A DNA stretch of 64,000 nucleotides from a bacterium (GCA_021800155.1 JAJYZG010000002.1:1-64000); one strand, 5' to 3'; counted from the first letter of the stretch, positions 46,469-55,838 are shown. The notes: generated from the letters alone by a model not told the origin. Numbers and translations are program-made.

Positions 46469-47458
46469 ATGCACAATCTAATTGCAGCCTGCATATGTCT
46501 GGCCATAGCATTATTGATGTTGATTTTGCGGAAAGCTTACTTTAATCTGCCAATTTATGAGCTTAAGCGGCAAGCTAAACGCGGCGATCATTTTGCCAAG
46601 GCCATCTATCCGGCAATTGCCTATCCGGCTTTTAGAGGGTTTTTATGGCTTTTAATGGTTGTTGCTAGCAGTATGGGATTAATCCTACTAAGCCGTGAAC
46701 TGCCGTTGTGGCTTGCTGTTATTCCTGCCGTGATTTGGATGTGGCTAATATTCTCATGGATTCCTAACCGCCGGATAGCCAAGATTAGCTATAAAACCGC
46801 GCAGCTGATGTCGCCGTTTTTTGCTTGGTTTATCTCGAGTACTTATCCTGCTTTGAAACAACTGGAACGGTTACAAAGACGGTATCCGCCGCTCCATACC
46901 AAGATTTATGAGAGCGAAGATTTGCGTATGTTTTTGCAGCGACAAGCACGCCAAGAAGATAACCGGATTTCACCAGCTCAACTATCCCGCTTGTTTAAGT
47001 TGATCGATTTTGAATCTGCTAAAGTCAAAGATTTTTATCGGCCTTGGAAGCAGACTCTTAAATTAGTACCCGAAGACATCATCGGACCGAAACTGCTAGA
47101 TGAAATGCATAAGTCCAAACAGAACGCATTTGTGGTGGTTAAAAACAAAAACAGCCGTCAGGTTATAGGGGTTTTGAATCAAGCGACGGTCGGACTGCAC
47201 TCGGAGGGTAAGGTGCGCGATCACATGGAAAACTCTATCGAAGTCATCAATGAATTTAATTCAATCGAGCGAGCATTTAACCAGTTTGCTAGTGGTGTTT
47301 CCCCGGTGCTAGTAGTGACTGACCAAGAAAATGAAGCCCTTGGTATTATCACGCTTAAAGATGCGCTTAAAGCCTGGCTCGAGTTAGAAGATCATGTAAG
47401 AGAACCGGCTTCGCAGGAACAGCAGGAAGCGGCACTACCTGAAGTGGAGGTAGTTTAA
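46469..47458 (+). CDS. CBS-domain membrane protein (CNNM/CorC-like)
   Basis: Predicted protein of 329 residues. About three membrane spans (~3-20, 55-75, 80-95) precede a cytoplasmic CBS pair (~190-310), visible as PWKQTLKLVPEDIIGP, NAFVVVKNKNSRQVIGVLN and PVLVVTDQENEALGIITLKDAL. The pattern fits the CNNM/CorC group of Mg/Co transport-related proteins. A TAAGAT -10 box 10 bases before the ATG suggests a leaderless message. The stop abuts aspS with no gap. Confidence 0.8.
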   Translation: MHNLIAACICLAIALLMLILRKAYFNLPIYELKRQAKRGDHFAKAIYPAIAYPAFRGFLWLLMVVASSMGLILLSRELPLWLAVIPAVIWMWLIFSWIPNRRIAKISYKTAQLMSPFFAWFISSTYPALKQLERLQRRYPPLHTKIYESEDLRMFLQRQARQEDNRISPAQLSRLFKLIDFESAKVKDFYRPWKQTLKLVPEDIIGPKLLDEMHKSKQNAFVVVKNKNSRQVIGVLNQATVGLHSEGKVRDHMENSIEVINEFNSIERAFNQFASGVSPVLVVTDQENEALGIITLKDALKAWLELEDHVREPASQEQQEAALPEVEVV

Positions 47459-48763
47459 ATGCGTGTATTATCCAATCAGCTATCTGAACATGTAGATGAA
47501 ACCGTTCATCTTGAAGGTTGGCTGCACAAAAAACGTCTGCTTGGGGGGCTAACATTTATTAACTTGCGTGACCGCGGCGGAGTCGTGCAGGCGTTGCTTA
47601 AGGATCCGACAGAGGTTGACAAGCTCAAAGGAGTTCACATTGGAAGTATTTTAGAACTAGACGGAGTGGTAGTTCGTGAAGCCCGGGCTCCGGGCGGGGT
47701 TGAACTTCACGATGTCAAGCTAAATGTTGTGGTTCCGGTCGTTTACGAGCCTCCGATTGAGATTGATAAGCCGCTTAGCCATAAACCGGAAAATCTTGAT
47801 ACTCTGTTCGAGCATCGCTCCCTTGGACTGCGCAACCTCAATGAGGCCAAAGTCTTTTATGTGCGGTCAATGCTCTTAAAATATATCCGCGAGTTTCTTT
47901 ATTCGAAAGATTTTGTCGAAATTCAGACTCCCAAATTGGTGGCTAACGCGGCAGAAGGAGGAGCAGAGGTCTTTAAACTCGATTACTTTGGAAAACCGGC
48001 TTCACTGGCCCAGAGCCCACAGTTATACAAGCAAGTTATGGTCGGCGTGTTCGAACGGGTGTTTGAAGTTGGCCCGGCCTTTCGAGCCGAACCGAGCGCA
48101 ACTACCAGACATGTTTCAGAAGTCACAATGCTGGATCTCGAGATGGCGTTTATTCATGGCCACGAAGACGTCTTAAATATGGTCCAGGCTCTGCTTTATG
48201 CGGTGGTGACTAAAGTTTGGGAGCAGCATGGAGACATCTTAAATGACCTGAAAGCGCCAAAACCGTTGTTAAAGGATAAATTCCCCAGGTATTCGATGAA
48301 GCAAATCCATGAGCTATATGCGAAAGAGAATCAGACGGATATGTCGGGCGAAGTCGATTTAACGCCGGATGAAGAACGCTGGATATGTGAGTATGCTAAG
48401 CAACATGATGGCTGCGAGGCAGTTTTTGCAACAGATTTACCCCGGAGCAAAATGAAGTTTTATCATATGGCTAAAGACGATGCAAGTGCACTGAGCGCTG
48501 ACCTGTTGTTTAAGGGGCTTGAACTGGCAACTTGTCCTCAGCGCGAGCACCGCTATGATCAGCTAAAGCAACAAATGGAAGCAGCCGGAATCAGTATCGA
48601 TGACCATGCCTACCAATTTTACCTGCAGGCATTTAAACATGGTATGCCGGCCCATGGCGGGTGCGGTTTCGGCATCGATCGTTTGGTCGAGAAAGTAGTA
48701 GGGCTAGGCAATATTAAGGAGGCGATTCTGTTTCCGCGCGATATTAATCGCATTGTTCCCTGA
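47459..48763 (+). CDS. aspS: Aspartyl-tRNA synthetase, archaeal type (probably non-discriminating)
   Basis: Predicted protein of 434 residues. An OB-fold anticodon-binding domain (~1-105, VHLEGWLHKKRLLGGLTFINLRD) is followed by the class II core with motif 2 (FRAEPSATTRHVSEVTMLD) and motif 3 (GCGFGIDRLVEKVVG). The ~140-residue bacterial GAD insertion domain is absent, so it resembles archaeal/eukaryotic AspRS, a form used for both Asp-tRNA(Asp) and Asp-tRNA(Asn) with GatCAB. It follows the CBS-domain gene without a gap. Confidence 0.93.
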   Translation: MRVLSNQLSEHVDETVHLEGWLHKKRLLGGLTFINLRDRGGVVQALLKDPTEVDKLKGVHIGSILELDGVVVREARAPGGVELHDVKLNVVVPVVYEPPIEIDKPLSHKPENLDTLFEHRSLGLRNLNEAKVFYVRSMLLKYIREFLYSKDFVEIQTPKLVANAAEGGAEVFKLDYFGKPASLAQSPQLYKQVMVGVFERVFEVGPAFRAEPSATTRHVSEVTMLDLEMAFIHGHEDVLNMVQALLYAVVTKVWEQHGDILNDLKAPKPLLKDKFPRYSMKQIHELYAKENQTDMSGEVDLTPDEERWICEYAKQHDGCEAVFATDLPRSKMKFYHMAKDDASALSADLLFKGLELATCPQREHRYDQLKQQMEAAGISIDDHAYQFYLQAFKHGMPAHGGCGFGIDRLVEKVVGLGNIKEAILFPRDINRIVP

Positions 48764-48809
48764 GCTTTTTCATGTTTTTATTAGCCATAAGCTGTAAAAT
48801 AGAAATGTA

Positions 48810-49643
48810 ATGGACCCGAATCGGTACAGGAGTGTTCCGAACTCCGACCGCCAAAACAGTTACAATGATGCCGGGTTACCGGCGGCTCCACCGCCAAAAT
48901 ACCAGAACCATAATAAGCGCTCTGGCTCAAAGCGGTGGGTTAAGGTTGGTCTACTCATAGCAGCTGTCGTTTTAATTGGTGGAGTGGGTGTTTTTGTGGC
49001 TAGCGGTCACAAGTCCAAGCCTACTGTCGCTAAAGAAGCCAGGACCACCCGGAAGCTAGCCGCTGCGGTAGCTGCACCCAAAGCTCCGTTAATCCCCTCA
49101 ACTTCATATACTTCGACTAACTTTAATACGACCTTTAATTATCCTAACGGCTGGAACTTGATCGATAGTGCTAATGCGCCGCTTACCGTCACTTCTCCGG
49201 TCATGAATATCATTGCTGCCAATGGACAGACTAAGCTTGGAGAGGTGACATTAACGCTTGCTCATCAGGGTGGTGTACCACCGGCGTTTGGCAGTACATC
49301 TGTGGCTGTACTAAGTTCGACTAAAATTACTTTCACTCAGCCGTCAACTAGTCAAGCGGCGCAAAGCTACATCAGCTTCGTCCAATATCCGGCTACTACT
49401 ACCCGGGGCGGATTAGACGGTATCTATTTAAGTGGAAATTATGGGTACCAAAAATATCAGGATATACCTCAATCAAATATTGCCGCGGTTGACCCTCTGG
49501 TATATGTTTCGTTCTATTCATGTGTTAACAAGCTTTGCCCAGATAGCAGCCGGGCTCCTTTAACGATTGCTGCAACCGACTGGAACAACAGCCAGTTTTC
49601 TGCTCCTATCCTGCTAATGTTTAAGTCATTTACTTTTGATTAA
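48810..49643 (+). CDS. Membrane-anchored extracytoplasmic protein, unknown
   Basis: Predicted protein of 277 residues. A polar Pro/Asn-rich cytoplasmic stretch (1-45) is followed by one membrane segment (~47-68) and an extracytoplasmic domain starting YTSTNFNTTFNYPNGWNL, which resembles a PsbP/Mog1-like lipoprotein fold. Two Cys near the C terminus (SCVNKLCPDSS) could form a disulfide. Its own promoter TAAAAT (48795-48800) lies 9 bases before the ATG. Function unknown. Confidence 0.75.
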   Translation: MDPNRYRSVPNSDRQNSYNDAGLPAAPPPKYQNHNKRSGSKRWVKVGLLIAAVVLIGGVGVFVASGHKSKPTVAKEARTTRKLAAAVAAPKAPLIPSTSYTSTNFNTTFNYPNGWNLIDSANAPLTVTSPVMNIIAANGQTKLGEVTLTLAHQGGVPPAFGSTSVAVLSSTKITFTQPSTSQAAQSYISFVQYPATTTRGGLDGIYLSGNYGYQKYQDIPQSNIAAVDPLVYVSFYSCVNKLCPDSSRAPLTIAATDWNNSQFSAPILLMFKSFTFD

Positions 49644-49678
49644 TCTTGCTTAAGTCTGGATAATGGTGGGCAGAAGTT

Positions 49679-50290
49679 ATGGCTAAAAAAAAGCAAGATA
49701 AAGTAACAGACAACGATTTAACAGAAGACCCGAAAGTTATTGCCAAGGTCGATGCGATGATGTCGACTGGTCGGGATCGGCCAGAGCTGGAGACAGAATC
49801 AAAATCCGTGGATGAGTTTGAAAAACTACAGCCGGAGCCTAGTGAAAGCTCGCCGCCCCCCCTTGATATATTTGCAGATACGCCATCAGCACCATTATTA
49901 AACGAGGTAAAGACAAAACCGAAACGAGCTGCCCATAAAGTAAAAATTGCCGTAGAAGAGGTGACTGAAGCCGACGAAGAGGGGCGAGTTGAGGTTAACG
50001 AAATACCCAAAGAAGAAGTAAAACCGCTCAAAGTAGATAACTATGACGATCCACAAACCGCTCAAGCTATTAATGCAATCGTGGCCGAAGAGGCTGACAC
50101 AACACTTGGAGTACAGGATGCAGAACTTGAACAGGTTAAGGCCGAATCCGCACCGGCTCAGAGTAGTCATGCCGCGGCTTGGTTCTGGGTCTTGGTGGTG
50201 ATTGTTTGCTTGGTCGCTATTGGCATGGCGATCTATTTGATCGATCCTAACATGCATGTTTCATTAAGCTCGATTAAACATCATCTCTAA
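49679..50290 (+). CDS. Acidic C-terminally anchored membrane protein, unknown
   Basis: Predicted protein of 203 residues. The first ~165 residues are highly charged and acidic with no recognised domain (ADEEGRVEVNEIPKEEVKPL), followed by a single membrane segment (~168-188, AAWFWVLVVIVCLVAIGMAIYL) and a short tail. It could be a tail-anchored scaffold. It is one of three small membrane proteins encoded in series here (48810, 49679, 50328). Confidence 0.65.
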   Translation: MAKKKQDKVTDNDLTEDPKVIAKVDAMMSTGRDRPELETESKSVDEFEKLQPEPSESSPPPLDIFADTPSAPLLNEVKTKPKRAAHKVKIAVEEVTEADEEGRVEVNEIPKEEVKPLKVDNYDDPQTAQAINAIVAEEADTTLGVQDAELEQVKAESAPAQSSHAAAWFWVLVVIVCLVAIGMAIYLIDPNMHVSLSSIKHHL

Positions 50291-50327
50291 TGTGGTATAT
50301 AATTAAACTAAAGAAGCATGAGCATTT

Positions 50328-50567
50328 ATGGATAACACTCCTCCGGTACCAACTTCGAACGCGTTACCCGTAACACCGCCCCCGGTGGACGATGTAAAGC
50401 CTCCGGCCAGGCCGCTACCCGCTCAACCGCAACAGCAGCCCGAAACAAAACGGCCACCGGTTGAATCTAAGGCACCAAGTGGCACCAATGCGGCAATCAC
50501 AGCCACGGTCATAATTGTGGTTGTTATCGCCATATTAATCGTTTACGCTTACATTAAGACTAAATAA
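50328..50567 (+). CDS. Small proline-rich tail-anchored protein, unknown
   Basis: Predicted protein of 79 residues. Pro-rich and Gln-rich for about 50 residues (NALPVTPPPVDDVKPPARPL), then one C-terminal membrane span (ITATVIIVVVIAILIVYAYI). A TATAAT box lies about 33 bases upstream. Likely a cytoplasmic-facing anchor; no function can be assigned. Confidence 0.6.
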   Translation: MDNTPPVPTSNALPVTPPPVDDVKPPARPLPAQPQQQPETKRPPVESKAPSGTNAAITATVIIVVVIAILIVYAYIKTK

Positions 50568-50600
50568 AACCTTCCTACACTTTTAATTTAGAATAGTCTT

Positions 50601-51164
50601 ATGGAAAGACAAGCTGCTAAGGCCTTATTACAGCCGAGAGCAGTCATTGTATTGCCCACTGATACGGTTTATGGCTTGGTCGCCCGGGCAGTAGATAAGC
50701 CGGCGGTAGAGCGACTTTATCGTCTCAAAGATCGTGTCAATAAGCCCGGAACAGTAATCGCTGCAAATATCGAGCAGCTTGTCAGTCTAGGTATCACCAG
50801 GCGGTATCTTAAGGCAGTCGAGCAATATTGGCCCGGCCCGGTTAGCGTTATTATTCCAGTGTCCAACCCTAAGTTGAACTATCTGACATCTGGCGCTTAT
50901 GGCCTGGCGATCCGCTTGCCGGACGCTAAACCACTCCTAGCTTTGCTTAAACAAACCGGACCATTAATGACAACTAGCGCCAATTTACCAGGGCAGCCGG
51001 TAGCAGTAACAATTGACCAGGCTAAAGCTTATTTCCATAATCAAGTTGATGCCTATATTGATGGAGGACCATTGATTGGTCGCCGGCCGAGCACGATTAT
51101 TCGGGTGGTTGACGATGCAATTGAAGTAGTTAGACAAGGTGCTATGGATATTAGAACTGATTGA
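50601..51164 (+). CDS. tsaC: Threonylcarbamoyl-AMP synthase (Sua5/YrdC family)
   Basis: Predicted protein of 187 residues with the YrdC signature VIVLPTDTVYGLVARA, LYRLKDRVNKPGTVIA, and the later YWPGPVSVIIP and TSANLPGQP stretches. It makes the intermediate for the t6A modification of ANN-reading tRNAs. A TAGAAT box at 50589-50594, 6 bases before the start, suggests a leaderless transcript. The length is that of the single-domain form. Confidence 0.92.
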   Translation: MERQAAKALLQPRAVIVLPTDTVYGLVARAVDKPAVERLYRLKDRVNKPGTVIAANIEQLVSLGITRRYLKAVEQYWPGPVSVIIPVSNPKLNYLTSGAYGLAIRLPDAKPLLALLKQTGPLMTTSANLPGQPVAVTIDQAKAYFHNQVDAYIDGGPLIGRRPSTIIRVVDDAIEVVRQGAMDIRTD

Positions 51165-51226
51165 CTTGTGCAGCGGCTAGGCATAGATCTACAATTATCG
51201 TAAGCTATAAATTGAGTAATTTTATT

Positions 51227-52447
51227 ATGTCTATCTTCTCTTCTCAGCCAGCTGATTCCAGCGCACAACCGGGTGAAATAAATTGCCAGATCAAACCCGA
51301 AGGTCCGATTTATACCGGATTATCCGGTAACGAGCTTTATTGTTTAGAGAGTATCGGGTACAAACCAGGTAATTTGTTGGTTGGCAACGCCGTATTTGCA
51401 CTTGGAGTTATAGGTGGCATTAAGTCAAGTTTGCGAACCGCAGTTGGTGGCGAAATTGCACAAGTTACCAATATGATTGCTGAAGGACGGCGCTTAAGTC
51501 TTGAGCGCTTCAGTAATGAGCTGATGCAAAACGGTGCGTCGGCAGCTACGGGCGTTACCAGCGAACTCGTATTTCATCCTGACAATGTTGAGTTTTTATC
51601 GGTGGGCTCGGCGATTAGCCCGAGCAATCCGGGGAACGGTGCACGCTTTACTTCGGCCAGTGATGGCCAGGAGTTGTTTTGCCAAGTCGATGCCGGCTAC
51701 GATCCGATCGACTTTGTGTTTGGTAATGTGGCGTATTCAATCGGAGTTGCCCGCGGTTTGCTAGGCGGGCTTAAGGAAATGGTACGTGGTGAAGTGACGC
51801 AGTTTAGTAATATCTTTAATCAGACACGCAATCTGGCGCTTGAACGTATTATTAACGAGGCAAGAACCAAAAATGCCAACAGCGTTGTCGGGATCAAAAC
51901 TACCATTCTTCCCGTTGGTGTTAGCGGCGTTCAGGAAATGGTAATGATCGGCACCGCTTCATATAACCCGCAGTTGAGTGCGGCTACCAGCTTAACCGAG
52001 GGTGTTATAACCAGCGACTTAACAGCCGAAGAAATGTGGAACGTGACCAAACTCGGTTATGCGCCGCTTAAACTTATCTTGGGCACGTCGGTGTTCTCGC
52101 TGGGTTTGGCGGGGGGTATTAAAGCTAGTTTCCGTAATTTGGTCAAAGGTGAGGTTAAGGTGTTGAGCGAACTAATTTATGGTGCTCGAGAGCAGTCACT
52201 CAAGAGGGTACACGATCAGGCTGAAGCGATTGGGGCCGATGACGTGTTAGGGATTAAAACGTATATTTATGACATTGGCAGTGGTGTAATTGAATTTTTA
52301 GCCATCGGTACAGCGGTTAAACGAATGCAAGGTTTAGGTACACGTTCAGAACAACTGCCGCCCCAAGCCATTATTCGTGATAAAGATACGTTTGTTAACG
52401 TCACCGAAACTAGTTACGGCGTGTCGCTTCAGACCCCAATACGTTAA
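51227..52447 (+). CDS. Triple YbjQ/heavy-metal-binding-domain protein
   Basis: Predicted protein of 406 residues from ATG 51227; a frame opening at 51161 overlaps tsaC and is less likely. Three tandem copies of a ~100-residue domain lie at about 31-130, 144-245 and 264-364. Each has a Y-x-P-G/x...GNxV(F/Y) segment, a (G)GL/I-K-xx-R...GE strand, an LER or LKR helix and a final IGTAV-type end, as in the YbjQ (PF01906) family, which forms pentamers and may bind metal. The triplication in one chain is unusual. Function unknown. Confidence 0.78.
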   Translation: MSIFSSQPADSSAQPGEINCQIKPEGPIYTGLSGNELYCLESIGYKPGNLLVGNAVFALGVIGGIKSSLRTAVGGEIAQVTNMIAEGRRLSLERFSNELMQNGASAATGVTSELVFHPDNVEFLSVGSAISPSNPGNGARFTSASDGQELFCQVDAGYDPIDFVFGNVAYSIGVARGLLGGLKEMVRGEVTQFSNIFNQTRNLALERIINEARTKNANSVVGIKTTILPVGVSGVQEMVMIGTASYNPQLSAATSLTEGVITSDLTAEEMWNVTKLGYAPLKLILGTSVFSLGLAGGIKASFRNLVKGEVKVLSELIYGAREQSLKRVHDQAEAIGADDVLGIKTYIYDIGSGVIEFLAIGTAVKRMQGLGTRSEQLPPQAIIRDKDTFVNVTETSYGVSLQTPIR

Positions 52448-53736
52448 ACATAGTATTGCTCTCTCAACCAGTCGTCGAGGCTGCCTCCGCCTCCTCCGGC
52501 CATGGCAATGACCATGTCGCCTTTATTTAAGTGGGCGTCAATAGTTCGCTTAAGATCACTATTACGTGTGGCTGGAAGAGCAATCGTTGGGTCACTAAGA
52601 CGGGATATAAGCTCAGCCGGGGCTAAAATGCGCTGGTTGGGGTCTTCCCGCGCCAGATAACTCGGCAGCCAATAAACTTGAGCTGCCCCAGCAAAGCTAT
52701 CTTTGTAGTCATTGATCATATAATGCTGTCGCCGATTGGTCAACGGCTCATAAATTATGACTATCGCCTGCTTGGGTTTAGCCATTTCTTTCGCTACACT
52801 CATTGCTGCACGGATTTTTTCGGGCGTATGTGCATAATCGCTGTATAAACCCGGGACAATTTCCTCCATTCTTCTGGATAGGCCCGGAAAAAGATTGATA
52901 CTTTCAATCAGCTCCGTAGCGGGGACGTCGCATATCCTTAAAAGCGTTTGCAGCGCCAACCAACCATCCAATCGGTTATATAGACCTTTGAGCTTGAGTT
53001 TAGATAGTTGCGGATGTGCCGGATCTTGAATAGCTAGATTCTTAGCTGTGTTAAGTCCGAGATATAAGGCATCATCTTGCCATATCAGGGTTTGTTCGCT
53101 CTGAGAGATAAACTCTTTAAATGCTTGTTGGTAACTTTCGCGCGAAGGAAAGATCTCATGGTGGTCCCAACTGACCCCGGTTATAACGCTCAGCCAAGGC
53201 TCAAATTGCAAAAAGTTGCGGTCAAATTCGTCAGCTTCAAAAACAAAATAATGACTGCCTTTTTGGTAGCGTCCCATTGGTCCAAAGCTGGTTTTAGCCG
53301 GCAGCAAGTAGCTTATACTTACCTGATGCTGATAACACAGCCAAGTTATTATAGCGGTGGTGGTGGTTTTGCCATGAGTACCAGCTACGGCAATGAGCGA
53401 TAAGCTGTTATCTTTTGTGATCTGATTGATTAACTCGTCGCGCTTACTTTGTTTTATGCCTTCATCGGTGGCGAAGCGCAACTCCGGCGCATTGGGTTGT
53501 TCGAGCGGTAGAGCCGAGGTATAGATTAGCCAGTCAATCGGGTGCTTTTTATGAACTTGAGCAATACTATTATAGCTTTGGTCCAGATAAATATCTGTTA
53601 TACCGGATTCCCTAAGATGCTCAATATAGCTCGAGTTTTGTTTGTCTGAACCGGATACTTCATAGCCGGCAGCCAGCGCGATCTCGGCTAGCGGTCCGAT
53701 ACCGGCACCGCCTATGCCAGAGAAGTAAATATGCAT
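52444..53736 (-). CDS. murC: UDP-N-acetylmuramate-alanine ligase (Mur ligase)
   Basis: Predicted protein of 430 residues. It starts HIYFSGIGGAGIGPLAEIAL (Rossmann-like UDP-binding domain), has the Mur-ligase P-loop GTHGKTTTTAIITW and EADEFDRNFL, and the C-terminal YSDYAHTPEKIRAAM. These fit MurC; Mpl is a close relative, so the exact substrate is open. A TAGACT box lies 6 bases before the start on the minus strand. It adds L-Ala to UDP-MurNAc in peptidoglycan synthesis. Confidence 0.85.
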   Translation of the reverse strand: MHIYFSGIGGAGIGPLAEIALAAGYEVSGSDKQNSSYIEHLRESGITDIYLDQSYNSIAQVHKKHPIDWLIYTSALPLEQPNAPELRFATDEGIKQSKRDELINQITKDNSLSLIAVAGTHGKTTTTAIITWLCYQHQVSISYLLPAKTSFGPMGRYQKGSHYFVFEADEFDRNFLQFEPWLSVITGVSWDHHEIFPSRESYQQAFKEFISQSEQTLIWQDDALYLGLNTAKNLAIQDPAHPQLSKLKLKGLYNRLDGWLALQTLLRICDVPATELIESINLFPGLSRRMEEIVPGLYSDYAHTPEKIRAAMSVAKEMAKPKQAIVIIYEPLTNRRQHYMINDYKDSFAGAAQVYWLPSYLAREDPNQRILAPAELISRLSDPTIALPATRNSDLKRTIDAHLNKGDMVIAMAGGGGGSLDDWLREQYYV

Positions 53737-53789
53737 GATCTTAGTCTAACACGGCGCCAAATAGCTCTAGCTTAAGTTAAAATGATACT

Positions 53790-54404
53790 ATGGCAACTAC
53801 CCGCCCTAGACATTTTACTTCGATGCGGCTGTTTGATATCCGCCCCGTATATTTTTTGATTGCAACATTGATAGTGGGGGTTGTTTGTGTCATTGCGCTT
53901 AGGAGCAATAACGAGCATATGGCACAATTACGATCAGACGTGTATGCCGCTGATTATAATGGACACGGAGTGCAGCAAGCATTAGACAATCTGCAAGCTT
54001 ATGTTACAGCGCATATGAACACCAATCTGTCAGCTGGGGTGGGGTCAGTCTATCCGCCAATTCAACTGGAATATACCTATTTAAGGCTGGTAACGGCAGC
54101 CGATAAGTCGGCACTAAGCGATAACATTGGTCTTTATACTGCTGCACAAACTTACTGTCAACGGCTTGATCCGTCTGACTTTTCAGGTCATAACAGAGTA
54201 CCCTGTATTGAGCAGTATGTAACAAGCCACGGAGCCAAGTTACCTAATATACCCGCTGCCTTGTATGAATTCGATTTTGTCTCTCCATCATGGAGTCCAG
54301 ATTTAGCAGGGTGGACGCTATTAGCTACTATTGCGCTTGCGGGCGTTACAATGGTGGACTTTTTGGTTCGTTTTTACCGGCATCGCTTAGTAAAAACTGC
54401 TTGA
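53790..54404 (+). CDS. Two-pass membrane protein of unknown function
   Basis: Predicted protein of 204 residues. Membrane segments at ~18-37 (VYFLIATLIVGVVCVIAL) and ~175-193 (GWTLLATIALAGVTMVDFLV) enclose an extracytoplasmic domain with two Cys (QRLDPSD near YCQRL and VPCIEQ). No known family. It is divergent from murC with a 53-base gap, and its -10 box lies a few bases upstream of the ATG. Confidence 0.6.
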   Translation: MATTRPRHFTSMRLFDIRPVYFLIATLIVGVVCVIALRSNNEHMAQLRSDVYAADYNGHGVQQALDNLQAYVTAHMNTNLSAGVGSVYPPIQLEYTYLRLVTAADKSALSDNIGLYTAAQTYCQRLDPSDFSGHNRVPCIEQYVTSHGAKLPNIPAALYEFDFVSPSWSPDLAGWTLLATIALAGVTMVDFLVRFYRHRLVKTA

Positions 54405-54468
54405 GATCAAATAAATACTCCTTTTTTATGTGAGGGGGCATTTATTTCCTAGTCTTACTACGCAAGTG

Positions 54469-55089
54469 CTATGGTTTCGCGGTTGGCGGAGTGGTGGTTA
54501 CACTGCTAGGTGTGGGGCTGCCGGTAGTAGCACTCTGGTTAGTGCAGGTCTGGCCGTGCGGATATTCTTTATAGTATTGTGCTACAGCTTTTGCTACCTG
54601 ACCGCTACTGCGGAGATTTTCCCAGAATGTTACCTGTTGCATATTGATTACCATCTGGTCATATGGCGCGTGTAATTCACAGCCCAGCTTAACCAGTGAT
54701 ACGTTGTTGTTACTACTACTACTGCTGCTGCTCTGATTGTTGGTTTGCAGGTAGAAAATATTTGTCAACACCAGATACTGCGGATTGATCGATTGAATAT
54801 TGCCGAAGTAAACCTGGCCGGTGTTCAGGAATACTGCTTGAAGTTTATTGCTATAGACGTAATTTGCTTGGGATTTAGGTTGAGTCGAGGCCACTACCAA
54901 TGTCACTGCCACAAGCAGTATAACGATCATTGCCCCGAGAATTAATGATGCCCACTTAGTTAATAGACTTTCTAATAACTTTTTGGGTTGTTTAGTATGA
55001 TGCCGCGAAGATCCGGTGAAATCTGGAACCCTGTTAACCGGACTCTGGTTGCTGGTAACCGGCACGCCACCGCGATTCGAAAACTCCAT
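54469..55089 (-). CDS. Membrane-anchored protein with Ser/Asn microsatellite tract, unknown
   Basis: Predicted protein of 206 residues from the ATG at 55089, preceded by GGTGGAG; a longer start at 55155 is less likely. One membrane segment (~53-75, LILGAMIVILLVAVTLVVAS) is followed by an extracytoplasmic domain with a repeat-like SSSSSSSNNN tract (trinucleotide repeats at ~54705-54730) and a Thr/Pro-rich end. Function unknown. Confidence 0.65.
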   Translation of the reverse strand: MEFSNRGGVPVTSNQSPVNRVPDFTGSSRHHTKQPKKLLESLLTKWASLILGAMIVILLVAVTLVVASTQPKSQANYVYSNKLQAVFLNTGQVYFGNIQSINPQYLVLTNIFYLQTNNQSSSSSSSNNNVSLVKLGCELHAPYDQMVINMQQVTFWENLRSSGQVAKAVAQYYKEYPHGQTCTNQSATTGSPTPSSVTTTPPTAKP

Positions 55090-55194
55090 ATCTGTTTTTC
55101 TCCACCTACTTAGTGTTAATGCTTGACTACCATAGTGTAAACAACCGTCCGGCATAACGCAAGTACTTTTATAGGGGTCGTATCTATAAAAATA

Positions 55195-55224
55195 TTGACA
55201 AACAAAAAGCTAACAGAGTATGTT
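55195..55224 (+). promoter_or_regulatory. Sigma-70 promoter of the 64-residue protein
   Basis: TTGACA at 55195-55200 and TATGTT at 55219-55224 with an 18-base spacer. The leader then carries an AAGAGGGAGAGG ribosome site just before the ATG at 55265, marking a conventional, probably strong, transcription unit. Confidence 0.65.
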
Positions 55225-55264
55225 GAGTGTACCAACAACTTTATAAGAGGGAGAGGTATTGTTT

Positions 55265-55459
55265 ATGGCATACCAGCACACAAATTCAAAAGGGGTCACA
55301 TACTATTTAAACTCTAAAAAGGTCACTCTGCGTGGTGGTAAAGTGCAGACAATCTACTACTTCAGTAAAGACAAGCGTCCTGAAGCTACAGATCTGCCTG
55401 CGGATCGTGAAGTGAACGAAAACCCTCGCAACGGTTTTTTGACCGTTAAGCGCAAGTAA
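55265..55459 (+). CDS. Small basic protein (64 residues), unknown
   Basis: The start is ATG 55265, with a strong ribosome site upstream. The sequence has a pattern VTYYLNSKKVTLRGGKVQTIYYF followed by a KDKRPEATDLP segment. Short proteins of this look recur in CPR genomes, but I know of no assigned role. It has its own promoter and terminator, so it is a monocistronic and probably well expressed gene. Confidence 0.7.
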   Translation: MAYQHTNSKGVTYYLNSKKVTLRGGKVQTIYYFSKDKRPEATDLPADREVNENPRNGFLTVKRK

Positions 55460-55479
55460 GCAACATTAGTGGGCAAGTA

Positions 55480-55514
55480 AAGGCTCCCGGGATTTACCTG
55501 GGAGCCTTATTTTG
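55480..55514 (+). terminator. Intrinsic terminator
   Basis: AAGGCTCCC pairs with GGGAGCCTT around a short loop, followed by TATTTTGT. It ends the small-protein transcript. Confidence 0.8.
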
Positions 55515-55546
55515 TGTAAAATAACCAATTGTGTTAATGCTTGTAT

Positions 55547-55705
55547 ATGTGCAGACAGCAGCGGCTTTTGGACGTTGAATCGGTTAAAGAAAAAACCGTT
55601 AAAACACCTGATGAGCTAGATGAACTAATCAACTTGATCGACAAATGCTTCGTAACTGGAAAAGACAGCTTCCGGTTTGAGTATAGCTGTTCTCGATTTG
55701 ATTAA
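55547..55705 (+). CDS. Possible small protein (52 residues)
   Basis: The frame runs from an ATG at 55547 to TAA at 55703-55705 with a protein-like sequence (LLDVESVKEKTVKTPDELDELINLIDK, read in parts). No ribosome site is evident. The 124 bases after it, up to the Dus gene, hold nothing recognisable. It could be a fragment of a larger gene. Confidence 0.3.
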   Translation: MCRQQRLLDVESVKEKTVKTPDELDELINLIDKCFVTGKDSFRFEYSCSRFD

Positions 55706-55838
55706 ATAAAGAGCAACAGCCAGGCATTTAATTCGCCCAACAAATATACAGGTATAGAATCCATCATAAAATGAACCGGGATATACAACTAGCCCAAAAG
55801 GCTGCAAAGATGAGTAAACAAAACGAAATTTGATATTT

